From Zavarzinia compransoris (lineage in GTDB: Bacteria; Pseudomonadota; Alphaproteobacteria; Zavarziniales; Zavarziniaceae): a stretch of DNA of 64,000 nucleotides. Position numbers and translations under genes: made by a program. The stretch's first letter is position 1; each line of letters begins with the position of its first letter. The stretch lies in NCBI RefSeq assembly GCF_003173055.1, contig NZ_QGLF01000004.1, positions 496,001-560,000 on the forward strand. The letters are read 5' to 3'. The notes beneath the pieces were generated by a model that made no database searches, was not told where the DNA came from, and saw only the letters and a program-made list of their open reading frames with translations. Below are positions 43,813 through 52,698 of this stretch, piece by piece.

Positions 43813-45173
43813 TCGCAAGTGCCTCCCTGCGCCCCGGCGCGACCAGCCGCCCCTTGAAGCCGCTGTCGGCGGTGCTGCTGACCGCCTTTCTCGGCGCCTG
43901 CTCGTCGCTCAATCCGTTTTCCTCCGAACCCGCCCAGCGGGTCGAGGGCGAGCGTATCTCGGTGCTCGGCACCCAGGCCCTGACGGTGACGCCCGACGCC
44001 TCGGTGGCGGGTCTCTCCGTGCAGCTGCCGCCGCCCTATCTGAACACCCAGTGGCCGCAGCCGGGCGGCTTCCCCGCCCATGCCATGTATCACCTCCAGA
44101 CCGGGCCCGAGCTTCGCGTGGTCTGGACCGCGTCCGCCGGCGCCGGCGACAGTGCCGATACCCGCCTGGTCGCCCAGCCCGTGGTGTCGGAAGATTCGGT
44201 CTATATCCTTGACACCGTCGCCCGCGTCCATGCCCTGTCGACGGACGGCAAGGCGCGCTGGACCATCAGCCTTCAGCCCGAGGACGAGGATTCGCCGACC
44301 GGCTTCTTCGGCGGCGTCGCGGTCGACGGCGGCCGGGTCTATGTCACCACCGGTTACGGCGAGGTCGTGGTGCTCGAGGCCGCCACCGGCAATGTGGTGT
44401 GGCGGAAGTCGATCGGCATTCCCTTCCGCTCCGGCCCGACGGTCAACGGCGGCCGCGTCTTCGGCGTGACCCAGGACAACCAGCTTTTCGCCCTCTCGAC
44501 CGAGGACGGCGAAGTGCTGTGGAACCATGTCGGCATTTCGGAAAGCGCCGGCTTCCTCGGCGCCGCCAGCCCGGCGGTGGCGGGCGAAGCGGTGGTCGTG
44601 CCCTTCTCCTCGGGCGAAATCTTCGCCCTCCGGGTCGAGAACGGCCGCGTCATCTGGTCGGACAACCTGATCCGCACCGGGGCGACGACGCCGATCGCCG
44701 CCCTCAACGATATCCGCGGCCAGGTCGTGATCGATCGCGGCGACGTCTTCGCCTCCAGCCATGCCGGCAGCACGGTCGGCATCGAGCTGCGCACCGGCAG
44801 CCGGCTGTGGGACCGCGCCATCGGCTCCAGCAATACGCCCTGGGCCGGCGGCGATTTCATCTACATGATCTCGGACGAGAACGAGGTCATCTGCCTGACC
44901 CGCAACGACGGCAAGGTGCGCTGGGTCACCCCCCTGCCGCGCTACCAGGACGACCGCTCGGCCACCGGCGCCATCGTCTGGTCGGGCCCCGTGCTCGCGG
45001 GCGACCGGCTGCTGCTCGCCTCCAACACCGGCGTGATGACGGCGATCTCGCCCTATTCCGGCGATGTCCTCGGCTCGATCGAACTGCCGGGCAAGACGGT
45101 GATCGCCCCCGTGGTCGCCAATGCCACGGTCTATGTCCTGACGACGAACGGTACGCTCGTCGCCATCCGCTGA
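43809..45173 (+). CDS. bamB: Outer-membrane assembly lipoprotein BamB
   Basis: BamB is the beta-propeller scaffold of the BAM complex. The 454-residue protein has a lipoprotein signal with lipobox LGAC (Cys31) and repeated PQQ-like blades: AQPVVSEDSVYILDTVARVHALSTDGKARW, GGVAVDGGRVYVTTGYGEVVVLEAATGNVVWRK and four or more further copies up to VVANATVYVLTTNGTLVAI. It lies between the YfgM-like gene and der, the standard neighbourhood. A long linker of about 70 residues precedes the propeller. Confidence 0.93.
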   Translation: MIASASLRPGATSRPLKPLSAVLLTAFLGACSSLNPFSSEPAQRVEGERISVLGTQALTVTPDASVAGLSVQLPPPYLNTQWPQPGGFPAHAMYHLQTGPELRVVWTASAGAGDSADTRLVAQPVVSEDSVYILDTVARVHALSTDGKARWTISLQPEDEDSPTGFFGGVAVDGGRVYVTTGYGEVVVLEAATGNVVWRKSIGIPFRSGPTVNGGRVFGVTQDNQLFALSTEDGEVLWNHVGISESAGFLGAASPAVAGEAVVVPFSSGEIFALRVENGRVIWSDNLIRTGATTPIAALNDIRGQVVIDRGDVFASSHAGSTVGIELRTGSRLWDRAIGSSNTPWAGGDFIYMISDENEVICLTRNDGKVRWVTPLPRYQDDRSATGAIVWSGPVLAGDRLLLASNTGVMTAISPYSGDVLGSIELPGKTVIAPVVANATVYVLTTNGTLVAIR

Positions 45174-45191
45174 GGATACGCATTCTGCCGG

Positions 45192-45224
45192 ACGGCACGC
45201 CGACGTCTCGTCGCGTGCCGTTTT
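45192..45224 (+). terminator. Intrinsic terminator after bamB
   Basis: ACGGCACGC pairs with GCGTGCCGT (9 bp, 12-base loop), followed by TTTT. It lies in the 73-base gap before der. Confidence 0.7.
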
Positions 45225-45246
45225 GCATTTGAGATGAGGAGGCCCC

Positions 45247-46662
45247 ATGGTCTCGGAACACCATAAATTGCGGTTCGCCATCGTCGGCCGCCCCAATGTC
45301 GGCAAGTCGACCCTGTTCAACCGCCTGGTCGGCAAGAAGCTGGCCCTGGTCGATGACACCCCGGGCGTCACGCGCGACCGCCGCGAGGGCGAGGGACGGC
45401 TGGCGTCGCTTCAGTTCTCGGTCTTCGATACCGCGGGCTTCGAGGACGTGGTCGACGATTCGATGGAAGGCCGCATGCGCCGCCAGACCGAGCGTGCGAT
45501 CACCGATTCCGACCTCGTGCTGTTCCTGTTCGATGCCAGGGCCGGGGTAACCCCGCTCGACCTCGCCTTCGCCCGCCTGCTGCGGAAATCCGACGTTCCC
45601 GTCGTCCTCTGCGCCAATAAGGCCGAGGGCAAGGAGGGCCAGATCGGCGCCGCCGGGGCCTGGGAAATCGGCCTCGGCGATGCGGTGCTGCTCTCGGCCG
45701 AGCACGGCGAGGGCATGCTCGACCTCTATGAGACCATCGTCGACCGCCTGGAAGCGCGCGGCATCGATCCCTTCGCCCATGAGGACGAGGGCGCGGAGGA
45801 TGACGCCGGCGAAGCCTTCGACCCGGATGTCGAGGTCATTGAGGACCCCCTGAAGCCGCTGCGCGTCGCCGTGGTCGGGCGGCCCAATGTCGGCAAGTCC
45901 AGCCTGGTCAACCGCATCCTCGGCGAGGACCGGCTGATCACCGGGCCGGAAGCGGGCCTGACCCGCGATTCGATCTCGGTGGTCTGGACCTGGCAGGGGC
46001 GCGAGATCAAATTGTTCGACACCGCGGGCCTGCGCAAGAAGGCGCGGGTCGAGACCAAGCTCGAAAAACTGTCCGCCGGCGATACCATCCGGGCGGTGAA
46101 ATTCGCCGAGGTGGTGATCCTGCTGATCGATGCCGTCCAGGGCATCGAGCGCCAGGATCTCGTCATCGCCGACCGGGTGATCTACGAGGGCCGCGCCCTG
46201 ATCGTTGCACTGAACAAATGGGATGCGGTCGAGGATCACAACAAGACCCTGGTCGACCTTAAGGAAAAGCTGGAGATCCACCTGCCGCAGGTGCGCGGCC
46301 TGCCGGTGGTGACCCTGTCGGCGCGGACCGGCCGGGGCGTCGACAAGCTGATGCCCGCGGTGCTGACGGCCTATGCCAAGTGGAACCGGCGCGTGCCCAC
46401 CGCCAAGCTGAACCGCTGGCTGGCCGAGGCGACGGAACGGCATCCCGCCCCGGCGGTGGGCGGGCGGCGTCTCCGCCCGCGCTACATGACCCAGGTGAAG
46501 GCGCGGCCGCCGACCTTCGCCCTGTTCATGAACCGGCCGGGCGAATTGCCCGAGTCCTATATCCGCTATCTGGTGAACGGCCTCCGCGATGTCTTCGACA
46601 TGGAAGGCTCGCCGGTCCGGGTCATGCTGCGGAAGAACGAAAACCCCTATGACGACGAGTAA
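45247..46662 (+). CDS. der: Ribosome biogenesis GTPase Der (EngA)
   Basis: Der has two consecutive GTPase domains and matures the 50S subunit. The 471-residue protein shows G1 motifs GRPNVGKST at about 15-23 and GRPNVGKSS at about 216-224, G3 DTAGF and DTAGL, G4 NKAE and NKWD, and a C-terminal KH-like domain (RRLRPRYMTQVKARPPTFALFMNRPGELPESYIRYLVN). An acidic linker (HEDEGAEDDAGEAFDPDVEVIED) joins the two domains. The stop lies inside a tandem 10-bp duplication (AGTAAAAGCC), so a second TAA follows out of frame. Confidence 0.97.
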   Translation: MVSEHHKLRFAIVGRPNVGKSTLFNRLVGKKLALVDDTPGVTRDRREGEGRLASLQFSVFDTAGFEDVVDDSMEGRMRRQTERAITDSDLVLFLFDARAGVTPLDLAFARLLRKSDVPVVLCANKAEGKEGQIGAAGAWEIGLGDAVLLSAEHGEGMLDLYETIVDRLEARGIDPFAHEDEGAEDDAGEAFDPDVEVIEDPLKPLRVAVVGRPNVGKSSLVNRILGEDRLITGPEAGLTRDSISVVWTWQGREIKLFDTAGLRKKARVETKLEKLSAGDTIRAVKFAEVVILLIDAVQGIERQDLVIADRVIYEGRALIVALNKWDAVEDHNKTLVDLKEKLEIHLPQVRGLPVVTLSARTGRGVDKLMPAVLTAYAKWNRRVPTAKLNRWLAEATERHPAPAVGGRRLRPRYMTQVKARPPTFALFMNRPGELPESYIRYLVNGLRDVFDMEGSPVRVMLRKNENPYDDE

Positions 46663-46681
46663 AAGCCAGTAAAAGCCGGGG

Positions 46682-47524
46682 TCACTCTTCCGGCAGGTCG
46701 TGGTCCATGCTGAGGGCGGGCGCGCCCTGCTTGCACCAGCCGACCACCTTGGCCGGCACGCCGGCAACGGTGGCATAGGCCGGGACGTCGTGCAGCACCA
46801 CGCTGCCGGCGCCGACCTTGGCGTTGCGGCCGATCTCGATATTGCCGAGGATGGTGGCCCCGGCGCTGAGCAGCACGCCGTCGCGCACCTTGGGGTGGCG
46901 GTCGCCGCCGGTCTTGCCGGTGCCGCCCAGGGTCACCTTCTGCAGGATCGAGACATTGTTGCCGATCGAGGCGGTCTCGCCCACGACGAGGCCGGTGCCA
47001 TGGTCGAGCATGACCCCGGTGCCGAGCGGCGCGGCCGGGTGGATGTCGACGGCGAAAACCTCGGCCGCGCGGCTCTGGAAGAAGAGGGCGGCGTCGTGGC
47101 GCCCGGCCTGCCACAGGTGATGGGCGATCCGGTGCACCTGAAGCGCCTGGAAGCCCTTGAAGAACAGGAAGGGATGGGCGGCGCCCTTGACCGCCGGGTC
47201 GCGGTCCAGGATGGCGGCGAGGTCGGTCAGGGTGGCGGCGGTGATGACCGGATCGGCCAGCAGGGTTTCCGCGATCACCTCGGCGACCGTATCGCGCGGG
47301 GCCATATCGCCCGAGACCTTGTCCGCCAGCATGGCGCCGAGGGCTGCGGCGAAATCCGGCTTGCCCAGCACCCAGCGCCGGGCGAGGGGGGCGAGCAGGG
47401 GTTCGCCCCGGGCGATGCGCCCGGCATGGTCGACCAGCGCCGCCCAGACATCGGCGGGCGCACCCGGCCCCCGGTCCCGCGAAAGGACCGTTACCGGGGT
47501 CGGCAGGGTTTGACGCTGGGGCAT
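46682..47524 (-). CDS. cysE: Serine O-acetyltransferase
   Basis: CysE acetylates L-serine with acetyl-CoA, the first step of cysteine synthesis. The 280-residue protein has an N-terminal helical domain (DVWAALVDHAGRIARGEPLLAPLARRWVL) and a left-handed beta helix of hexapeptide repeats: AVDIHPAAPLGTGVMLDHGTGLVVGETASIGNNVSILQKVTLGG, then GDRHPKVRDGVLLSAGATILGNIEIGRNAKVGAGSVVL and AYATVAGVPAKVV. The ATG at 47524 (MPQRQ) starts just before the family domain. It converges with der and follows the SDR gene on the same strand. Confidence 0.94.
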   Translation of the reverse strand: MPQRQTLPTPVTVLSRDRGPGAPADVWAALVDHAGRIARGEPLLAPLARRWVLGKPDFAAALGAMLADKVSGDMAPRDTVAEVIAETLLADPVITAATLTDLAAILDRDPAVKGAAHPFLFFKGFQALQVHRIAHHLWQAGRHDAALFFQSRAAEVFAVDIHPAAPLGTGVMLDHGTGLVVGETASIGNNVSILQKVTLGGTGKTGGDRHPKVRDGVLLSAGATILGNIEIGRNAKVGAGSVVLHDVPAYATVAGVPAKVVGWCKQGAPALSMDHDLPEE

Positions 47525-47547
47525 GGGCCGGCCCTCACCGTGAACGA

Positions 47548-48270
47548 TCAGTTCCGATGATAGCGCACAATCTGGCCGTGGCGGGTTTCTTCCTTGCGCG
47601 CCAGATCGACGAAGAGGGGGGCGACATCGGCCGGCCGCGGCAGCAGGTCGCGCTCCTCGCCCGGGAACGCCTTGGCCCGCATGCCGGTATTGACCGGCCC
47701 GGGCGAAAGCAGGTTGACCCGGAGGCCGGTGGTCGCGGTTTCCGCGGCATAGGCCTTGACCAGGGCGTTCAGCGCCGCCTTGGAGGTGGCATAGCCGCCC
47801 CAATAGGCTTCGCCCTTGTCGGCGGCGCCCGAGGTGACGAAGATCGCGCGCCCGCCGTCGGAGGCCCGCAGCAAGGGATCGAGCGAGCGGATCAGGCGCC
47901 AGTTGGCGGTGACGTTGATCGCCATCAGCGCCTCCCAGTCCTTCACCTTCAGGTGGCCGAGCGGCGACAGCGTGCCCAGCACGCCGGCATTGGAAACCAG
48001 GATATCGAGCTTGCCCCAGCGTTCGGCGATGGCGCCGCCCAACCGGTCGATGCCGTCGTAATCCTTGAGGTCCAGGGGCACCAGGGTCGAGGGCCGGCCG
48101 CCGTGGGCGCGGATGGTGTCGTCCAGTTCCTCGAGCGCGCCGACGGTGCGGGCGATCAGGATCAGGTCGGCGCCGGCCTCGGCATAGGCGCGGGCGACGG
48201 CCCAGCCGATGCCGCGCGACGCCCCGGTGATCAGGGCCAGGCGCCCTTCAAGCGGTCGTTCGGTGCTCAA
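47548..48270 (-). CDS. Short-chain dehydrogenase/reductase
   Basis: The 240-residue classical SDR has the cofactor loop TGASRGIG at about 15-22, NAGVLG, the catalytic Ser in VTSGAADKG and YATSK with Tyr and Lys. The substrate is unknown. The start is TTG at 48270, because no ATG or GTG fits and the product then begins MSTERPLEGRLALITG; GAGAGAT lies just upstream. It is 6 bases from purF, so cotranscription with the purF operon is likely. Confidence 0.88.
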   Translation of the reverse strand: MSTERPLEGRLALITGASRGIGWAVARAYAEAGADLILIARTVGALEELDDTIRAHGGRPSTLVPLDLKDYDGIDRLGGAIAERWGKLDILVSNAGVLGTLSPLGHLKVKDWEALMAINVTANWRLIRSLDPLLRASDGGRAIFVTSGAADKGEAYWGGYATSKAALNALVKAYAAETATTGLRVNLLSPGPVNTGMRAKAFPGEERDLLPRPADVAPLFVDLARKEETRHGQIVRYHRN

Positions 48271-48276
48271 GATCTC

Positions 48277-49731
48277 TCAGCCTGCAATCTTCACCCGCGA
48301 GCGGCGGGACTGGTCCTCGTCGCCGCCCCAATGGTCGGTCAGCGACACCGGATAATCGCCGGTGAAACAGGCGTCGCAGAATTGCGGCGCGGCCGGGTTG
48401 CGGCCGGCTTCGCCCATGGCGCGGTAAAGCCCGTCCATCGAGATGAAGGCGAGGCTGTCGGCCTGGATGAACTTGCGCATGCCCTCGATATCGTGGGTCG
48501 CGGCCAGCAACTGGCTGCGTTCCGGCGTGTCGACGCCGTAGAAGCAGGAATGGGTGGTCGGCGGGCTGGCGATGCGCATGTGCACCTCGCGGGCGCCGGC
48601 GTCGCGCACCATCTGCACGATCTTGAGGGAGGTGGTGCCGCGCACGATCGAATCGTCGACCAGGACCACGCGCCGGCCGGCGATCTGCGGCCGGTTGGCA
48701 TTGTGCTTCAGCTTGACGCCGAGATTGCGGATCTGCTGGGTCGGCTCGATGAAAGTGCGGCCGACGTAGTGGTTGCGGATGATGCCCAGTTCGAACGGGA
48801 TCCTGGCTTCGGCGGCATAGCCGATCGAGGCGGGCACGCCCGAATCCGGCACCGGGATGACCACATCCGCGTCGACGCCGCTTTCCCGCGCCAGTTCGGC
48901 GCCGATCTGCTTGCGCACGTCATAGACGCTGCGGCCCTCGACCACGCTGTCGGGACGGGCGAAATAGATGTGCTCGAAGATGCAGAAGCGCGGGCGCGGG
49001 GACTGGAACGGTTTCAGGCTCTGGATGCCGTCGTCGCTGATGATGACGATCTCGCCCGGTTCGACGTCGCGCACGAAATCGGCGCCGATGATGTCGAGGG
49101 CGCAGGTCTCGGAGGCGAAGACCATCGAGCCGTCGTCGAGCTTGCCGAGCACCAGGGGCCGGACCCCCAGGGGATCGCGCATGCCCAGCATCATGCTGCT
49201 GGTCAGGGCGACCAGGCTGTAGGCGCCTTCGATCTGGTGCAGGGCGTCGATCAGGCGGTCGATCTCGCTGTTTTTGGTCGAGGTGGCGACCAGGTGCAGG
49301 ATGGTTTCCGTGTCCGACGTCGACTGGAAGATGCAGCCCTGCTTCACCAGCTTGCGCCGCAGGGTCATGGCATTGGTCAGGTTGCCGTTATGGGCGATGC
49401 CGAAGCCGCCGAAGGACAGGTCGGCGAACAGCGGCTGGACATTGCGCAGGATGGTGGCGCCGAAAGTGGCGTAGCGGACATGGCCGATGGCGGCATAGCC
49501 CGACAGTTCCGCCATCACCCGGTCGGATTCGAAGGTTTCCGAGACATGGCCCATGGCGCGGTGGGCCTGGAAACGGGCGCCGTCGAAGGCGACGATCCCC
49601 GCCGCTTCCTGGCCGCGATGCTGAAGCGCATGCAGGCCGAGGGCGACGTGGCGGGCGGCTTCGGCATGGCCGTAGATGCCGAAAACGCCGCATTCCTCAC
49701 GAAGATGATCGTCGTCGAAAGGGGTCGTCAA
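48277..49731 (-). CDS. purF: Amidophosphoribosyltransferase (glutamine PRPP amidotransferase)
   Basis: PurF does the first committed step of purine synthesis, using PRPP and glutamine. The 484-residue protein has an N-terminal nucleophile Cys14 (REECGVFGIYG) after a 13-residue propeptide, the glutaminase region RHVALGLHALQHRGQEAAGIVAFD and HNGNLTN, and the PRPP loop VVLVDDSIVRGTTSLKIVQM near residue 353. C-terminal Cys residues (CFYGVD, FCDACFTG) are of the type that bind an Fe-S cluster in some PurF enzymes. cvpA lies 14 bases upstream. Confidence 0.97.
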   Translation of the reverse strand: MTTPFDDDHLREECGVFGIYGHAEAARHVALGLHALQHRGQEAAGIVAFDGARFQAHRAMGHVSETFESDRVMAELSGYAAIGHVRYATFGATILRNVQPLFADLSFGGFGIAHNGNLTNAMTLRRKLVKQGCIFQSTSDTETILHLVATSTKNSEIDRLIDALHQIEGAYSLVALTSSMMLGMRDPLGVRPLVLGKLDDGSMVFASETCALDIIGADFVRDVEPGEIVIISDDGIQSLKPFQSPRPRFCIFEHIYFARPDSVVEGRSVYDVRKQIGAELARESGVDADVVIPVPDSGVPASIGYAAEARIPFELGIIRNHYVGRTFIEPTQQIRNLGVKLKHNANRPQIAGRRVVLVDDSIVRGTTSLKIVQMVRDAGAREVHMRIASPPTTHSCFYGVDTPERSQLLAATHDIEGMRKFIQADSLAFISMDGLYRAMGEAGRNPAAPQFCDACFTGDYPVSLTDHWGGDEDQSRRSRVKIAG

Positions 49732-49745
49732 CGAACCCTCCTCCT

Positions 49746-50516
49746 TCAGTTCGAGGTCGTCGCACCCACCTGGTCGATGAGGCGATTGATGTCATTGACC
49801 TGATCGGTCGAATAGCTGGTCTCGCGCCTTGTTCCCGGCAGCGCGCCCTGGGGCTTCGGCGGGGCGGCGGGCGGCGGCGGGGCCAGCGTCGGCGCGGCCG
49901 GGGCCGGCACGGTGGTCCCGGGCGAGAGCGAGGGGACGACGGCGGGCGCCAGCGTATCGAGGGCGCGGACGCCGTCGCGGAGCGCATCGCCCTGGGCCTG
50001 GAGCCGGCCCATGGCTTCCTCGCTGCGCAGGTCCTGTGGCAGCAGGTCGAAGACGATCTCGGCGCCGGCGCGGATGATCGGCAGGGTCTTCGCCTCGCGC
50101 ATCCAGGCCGGGTCTTCCGGTTCCTGCACGAGGTTGATGACGGCGAGATAGAGCACCGAGACGACGACCAGGGCCCGCGCCACGCCGAAGACGAAGCCGA
50201 GCGTGCGGTCGAGGGGGCCGACCGCGCTCTGCTGCACGCGGCTGGCGATGATATGGGTCAGGATCGAATAGACCAGCAGCGAGACGATGAAGGGCGCGCC
50301 CACGGCGATCGCCAGCGCCAAGGTCTCGCTCCCCGTCGCCTGCAGGGCATAGGGCCGGATCTGGTCATAGAGGTAGAGCGCGGTGAAGGCCGCGCCGACC
50401 CAGGCGGCGATCGACAGGACTTCGCGGGTGAAGCCGCGGAAAAAGGCGAACAGCGCCGAAAGCACGACGAGCGCGATAACCACCCCGTCGACAATGTTGA
50501 AGGGCAGATCGGACAT
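49746..50516 (-). CDS. cvpA: CvpA family membrane protein
   Basis: The 256-residue protein has four predicted helices in its first 140 residues (IVDGVVIALVVLSALFAFFRGFTREVLSIAAWVGAAFTALYLYDQI, then ALAIAVGAPFIVSLLVYSILTHI and TLGFVFGVARALVVVSVLYLAVINLV), the CvpA pattern. It ends with a Pro/Ala-rich tail. CvpA is needed for colicin V production and envelope tolerance in E. coli; its exact role is unclear. The radA-cvpA-purF order is typical of alphaproteobacteria. Confidence 0.94.
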   Translation of the reverse strand: MSDLPFNIVDGVVIALVVLSALFAFFRGFTREVLSIAAWVGAAFTALYLYDQIRPYALQATGSETLALAIAVGAPFIVSLLVYSILTHIIASRVQQSAVGPLDRTLGFVFGVARALVVVSVLYLAVINLVQEPEDPAWMREAKTLPIIRAGAEIVFDLLPQDLRSEEAMGRLQAQGDALRDGVRALDTLAPAVVPSLSPGTTVPAPAAPTLAPPPPAAPPKPQGALPGTRRETSYSTDQVNDINRLIDQVGATTSN

Positions 50517-50518
50517 GA

Positions 50519-51925
50519 TCAGCGATTCCTCGGAGGGTGGCCACCATCGGTTCCCACCCCATCTCCTACTAGGCGATGGACCATGTCCGCAAGCCGGGAG
50601 ATCTCCGTAATACCGGCGGACGTCGAACGTTTTGCCCCACCGGCCGGCACTAGCGCCCGATCGAAGCCCAATTTGGCGGCTTCCTTCAGTCTGGCCTCGG
50701 TCTGGGTCACCGGCCGGACTTCACCCGTCAGGCCGATCTCGCCGAAGACTACCATGCTTTGCGGCAATGCAATATCGACCATGGCGGATACCAGCGCTGC
50801 GGCGACCGCAAGATCGGCGCCCGGCTCGTTGATGCGCAAGCCCCCGGCGACGTTGAGATAGACGTCGCGCGGCCCGAAGGCAATGCCGCAGCGCGCCTCC
50901 AGCACCGCCATGACCATGGCGAGGCGGCCGCTGTCCCAGCCGATCACCGCCCGGCGCGGCGTGCCCAGGGCCGACGGGGCGACCAGGGCCTGGATCTCGA
51001 CCAGCAGGGGGCGGGTACCCTCGATCCCGGCATAGACGACGGTGCCCGAGACATCGTCGCGCCGCTCGCCCAGGAAGACGGCGGAAGGGTTGGGCACCTC
51101 GGCCAGGCCGCGGTCGGTCATCTCGAAGACGCCGATCTCGTCGGTCGGGCCGAAGCGGTTCTTCACCGCGCGCAGGATGCGGAACTGGTGGCTGCGCTCG
51201 CCCTCGAAATAGAGCACGCTGTCGACCATATGCTCGACCACCCGGGGGCCGGCGATCTGCCCGTCTTTGGTGACATGGCCGACCAGGACCATGGTGACGC
51301 CCCGGCGCTTGGCATAGCGCACCAACTCGCCCGCGACCGCGCGGACCTGGGAGACGGTGCCCGGCGCGCTTTCGATATTGTCGGCGAACATGGTCTGGAT
51401 CGAATCGATGACGACGACATCGACCCGCCCCGCGCCGTCGAGGGCGGAAAGGATATCGGCCAGGCTGGTCTCGGCCAGGAGCTTCACCGGCGCGGCGCCA
51501 AGGCCGAGGCGCCCGGCGCGCAGGCGCACCTGATCGACCGCCTCCTCGCCCGAGATATAGGCGCAAGTGCGCCCGGCCAGCGCCAGCGCCGCGACCACCT
51601 GGAGCAGGATGGTGGATTTGCCGATGCCCGGATCGCCGCCGACCAGAAGCGCCGAGCCGGGCACCAGCCCGCCGCCGGCGACCCGGTCGAATTCGTCGAT
51701 CCCTGAGGGCAGGCGCGGCGCCGGCGCCTCGCCGCCGCGGAGATCGGCGAAATCGGCGGCGCGGCCCTTCTTCCGGGATTTGGCGTCCAGGCCGCCGGGC
51801 AGGGCGGCGGGGGCCGCTTCCTCGACCATGGAATTCCAGGCGCCGCAGGCTTCGCAGCGCCCGGACCATTTCCGCGCGGCGGTGCCGCAGGCCTGGCAGA
51901 CCCAGGACTCGCCGGCCCGCGCCAT
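50519..51925 (-). CDS. radA: DNA repair protein RadA
   Basis: RadA helps branch migration in homologous recombination. The 468-residue protein has a four-Cys zinc finger (Cys10, 13, 24, 27), Walker A GGDPGIGKST near residue 95, the RadA-specific KNRFG motif (VKNRFGP), and a C-terminal Lon-like P domain (VAGGLRINEPGADLAVAAALVS...VFGEIGLTGEVRPV). The ATG at 51925 overlaps the mlaF stop by one base (TGATG). The upstream frame extension to 52030 is not family-like. Confidence 0.96.
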   Translation of the reverse strand: MARAGESWVCQACGTAARKWSGRCEACGAWNSMVEEAAPAALPGGLDAKSRKKGRAADFADLRGGEAPAPRLPSGIDEFDRVAGGGLVPGSALLVGGDPGIGKSTILLQVVAALALAGRTCAYISGEEAVDQVRLRAGRLGLGAAPVKLLAETSLADILSALDGAGRVDVVVIDSIQTMFADNIESAPGTVSQVRAVAGELVRYAKRRGVTMVLVGHVTKDGQIAGPRVVEHMVDSVLYFEGERSHQFRILRAVKNRFGPTDEIGVFEMTDRGLAEVPNPSAVFLGERRDDVSGTVVYAGIEGTRPLLVEIQALVAPSALGTPRRAVIGWDSGRLAMVMAVLEARCGIAFGPRDVYLNVAGGLRINEPGADLAVAAALVSAMVDIALPQSMVVFGEIGLTGEVRPVTQTEARLKEAAKLGFDRALVPAGGAKRSTSAGITEISRLADMVHRLVGDGVGTDGGHPPRNR

Positions 51926-52698
51926 CAGGGCTTCAGGACATCCATGCTGATCGGGCCGTCGGCCCGGCCATGGATGAACTGGTCGACATAGGGGTTGCCG
52001 GAATGGTCGATCTCGCTCTTCGGGCCGCACCAGATGATATGGCCCTTGTAGATCATGGCCAGCTTGTCCGCGATCTTGCGGGCGGACGCCATGTCATGGG
52101 TGATGGTGAGGGTGGAGGCGCCCAGGTCCTTCACGCATTCGACGATCAGGTCGTTGATGACGTCGGCCATGATCGGGTCGAGGCCGGTGGTCGGCTCGTC
52201 GAAGAAGATGATCTCGGGCTCGGTCGCGATGGCGCGGGCCAGCGCCACGCGCTTCTGCATGCCGCCGGAGAGTTCGGAGGGGTAAAGCTCGCCCACATCC
52301 GCCTTGAGGCCGACCCGGCCCAGCTTCTCGATCGCGATCTCCTTCGCCGCGGCCTTCTTCATGCCGCGGCCCTGGATCAGGCCGAAGGCGACGTTCTGCC
52401 AGACCTTCAGGCTGTCGAACAGGGCGCCGCCCTGGAACAGCATGCCGAATTTGGACAGATAGTCTTCCTTGGCCGAGCCGCGCAGGCCGACGACATTCTG
52501 CCCGTCGATCAGGATCTCGCCGCGGTCGGGCCGGATCAGGCCCAGCACGCATTTCAGCATCACGGACTTGCCGGTGCCCGAGCCGCCGATGACGACGAGG
52601 GACTCGCCCCGGCCGATCTCAAGGTCGATGCCGTCCAGCACCTTCTTCGGGCCGAAGTGCTTGGCGACACCCCGGAGTTGCAGTTTCGGCGTCGTCAT
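51925..52698 (-). CDS. mlaF: MlaF-type ABC transporter ATP-binding protein
   Basis: MlaF powers phospholipid transport between the membranes in the Mla system. The 257-residue ABC ATPase has Walker A GGSGTGKSV, the Q-loop FQGGALFDSL, signature ELSGGMQKRVALARA, Walker B IIFFDEPTTGLDP, and the H-loop LTITHDMAS. The pattern FQGGALFDSL and SGGMQKR is typical of MlaF/Ttg2A. The ATG at 52698 overlaps mlaE by four bases. The usual substrate-binding mlaD and the rest of the operon are not next to it. Confidence 0.94.
   Translation of the reverse strand: MTTPKLQLRGVAKHFGPKKVLDGIDLEIGRGESLVVIGGSGTGKSVMLKCVLGLIRPDRGEILIDGQNVVGLRGSAKEDYLSKFGMLFQGGALFDSLKVWQNVAFGLIQGRGMKKAAAKEIAIEKLGRVGLKADVGELYPSELSGGMQKRVALARAIATEPEIIFFDEPTTGLDPIMADVINDLIVECVKDLGASTLTITHDMASARKIADKLAMIYKGHIIWCGPKSEIDHSGNPYVDQFIHGRADGPISMDVLKP

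Noticed and set aside
46658-46677. Tandem 10-bp AGTAAAAGCC duplication over the der stop
   Set aside because: Real, but too short to suggest function. It only repeats the stop region in another frame.
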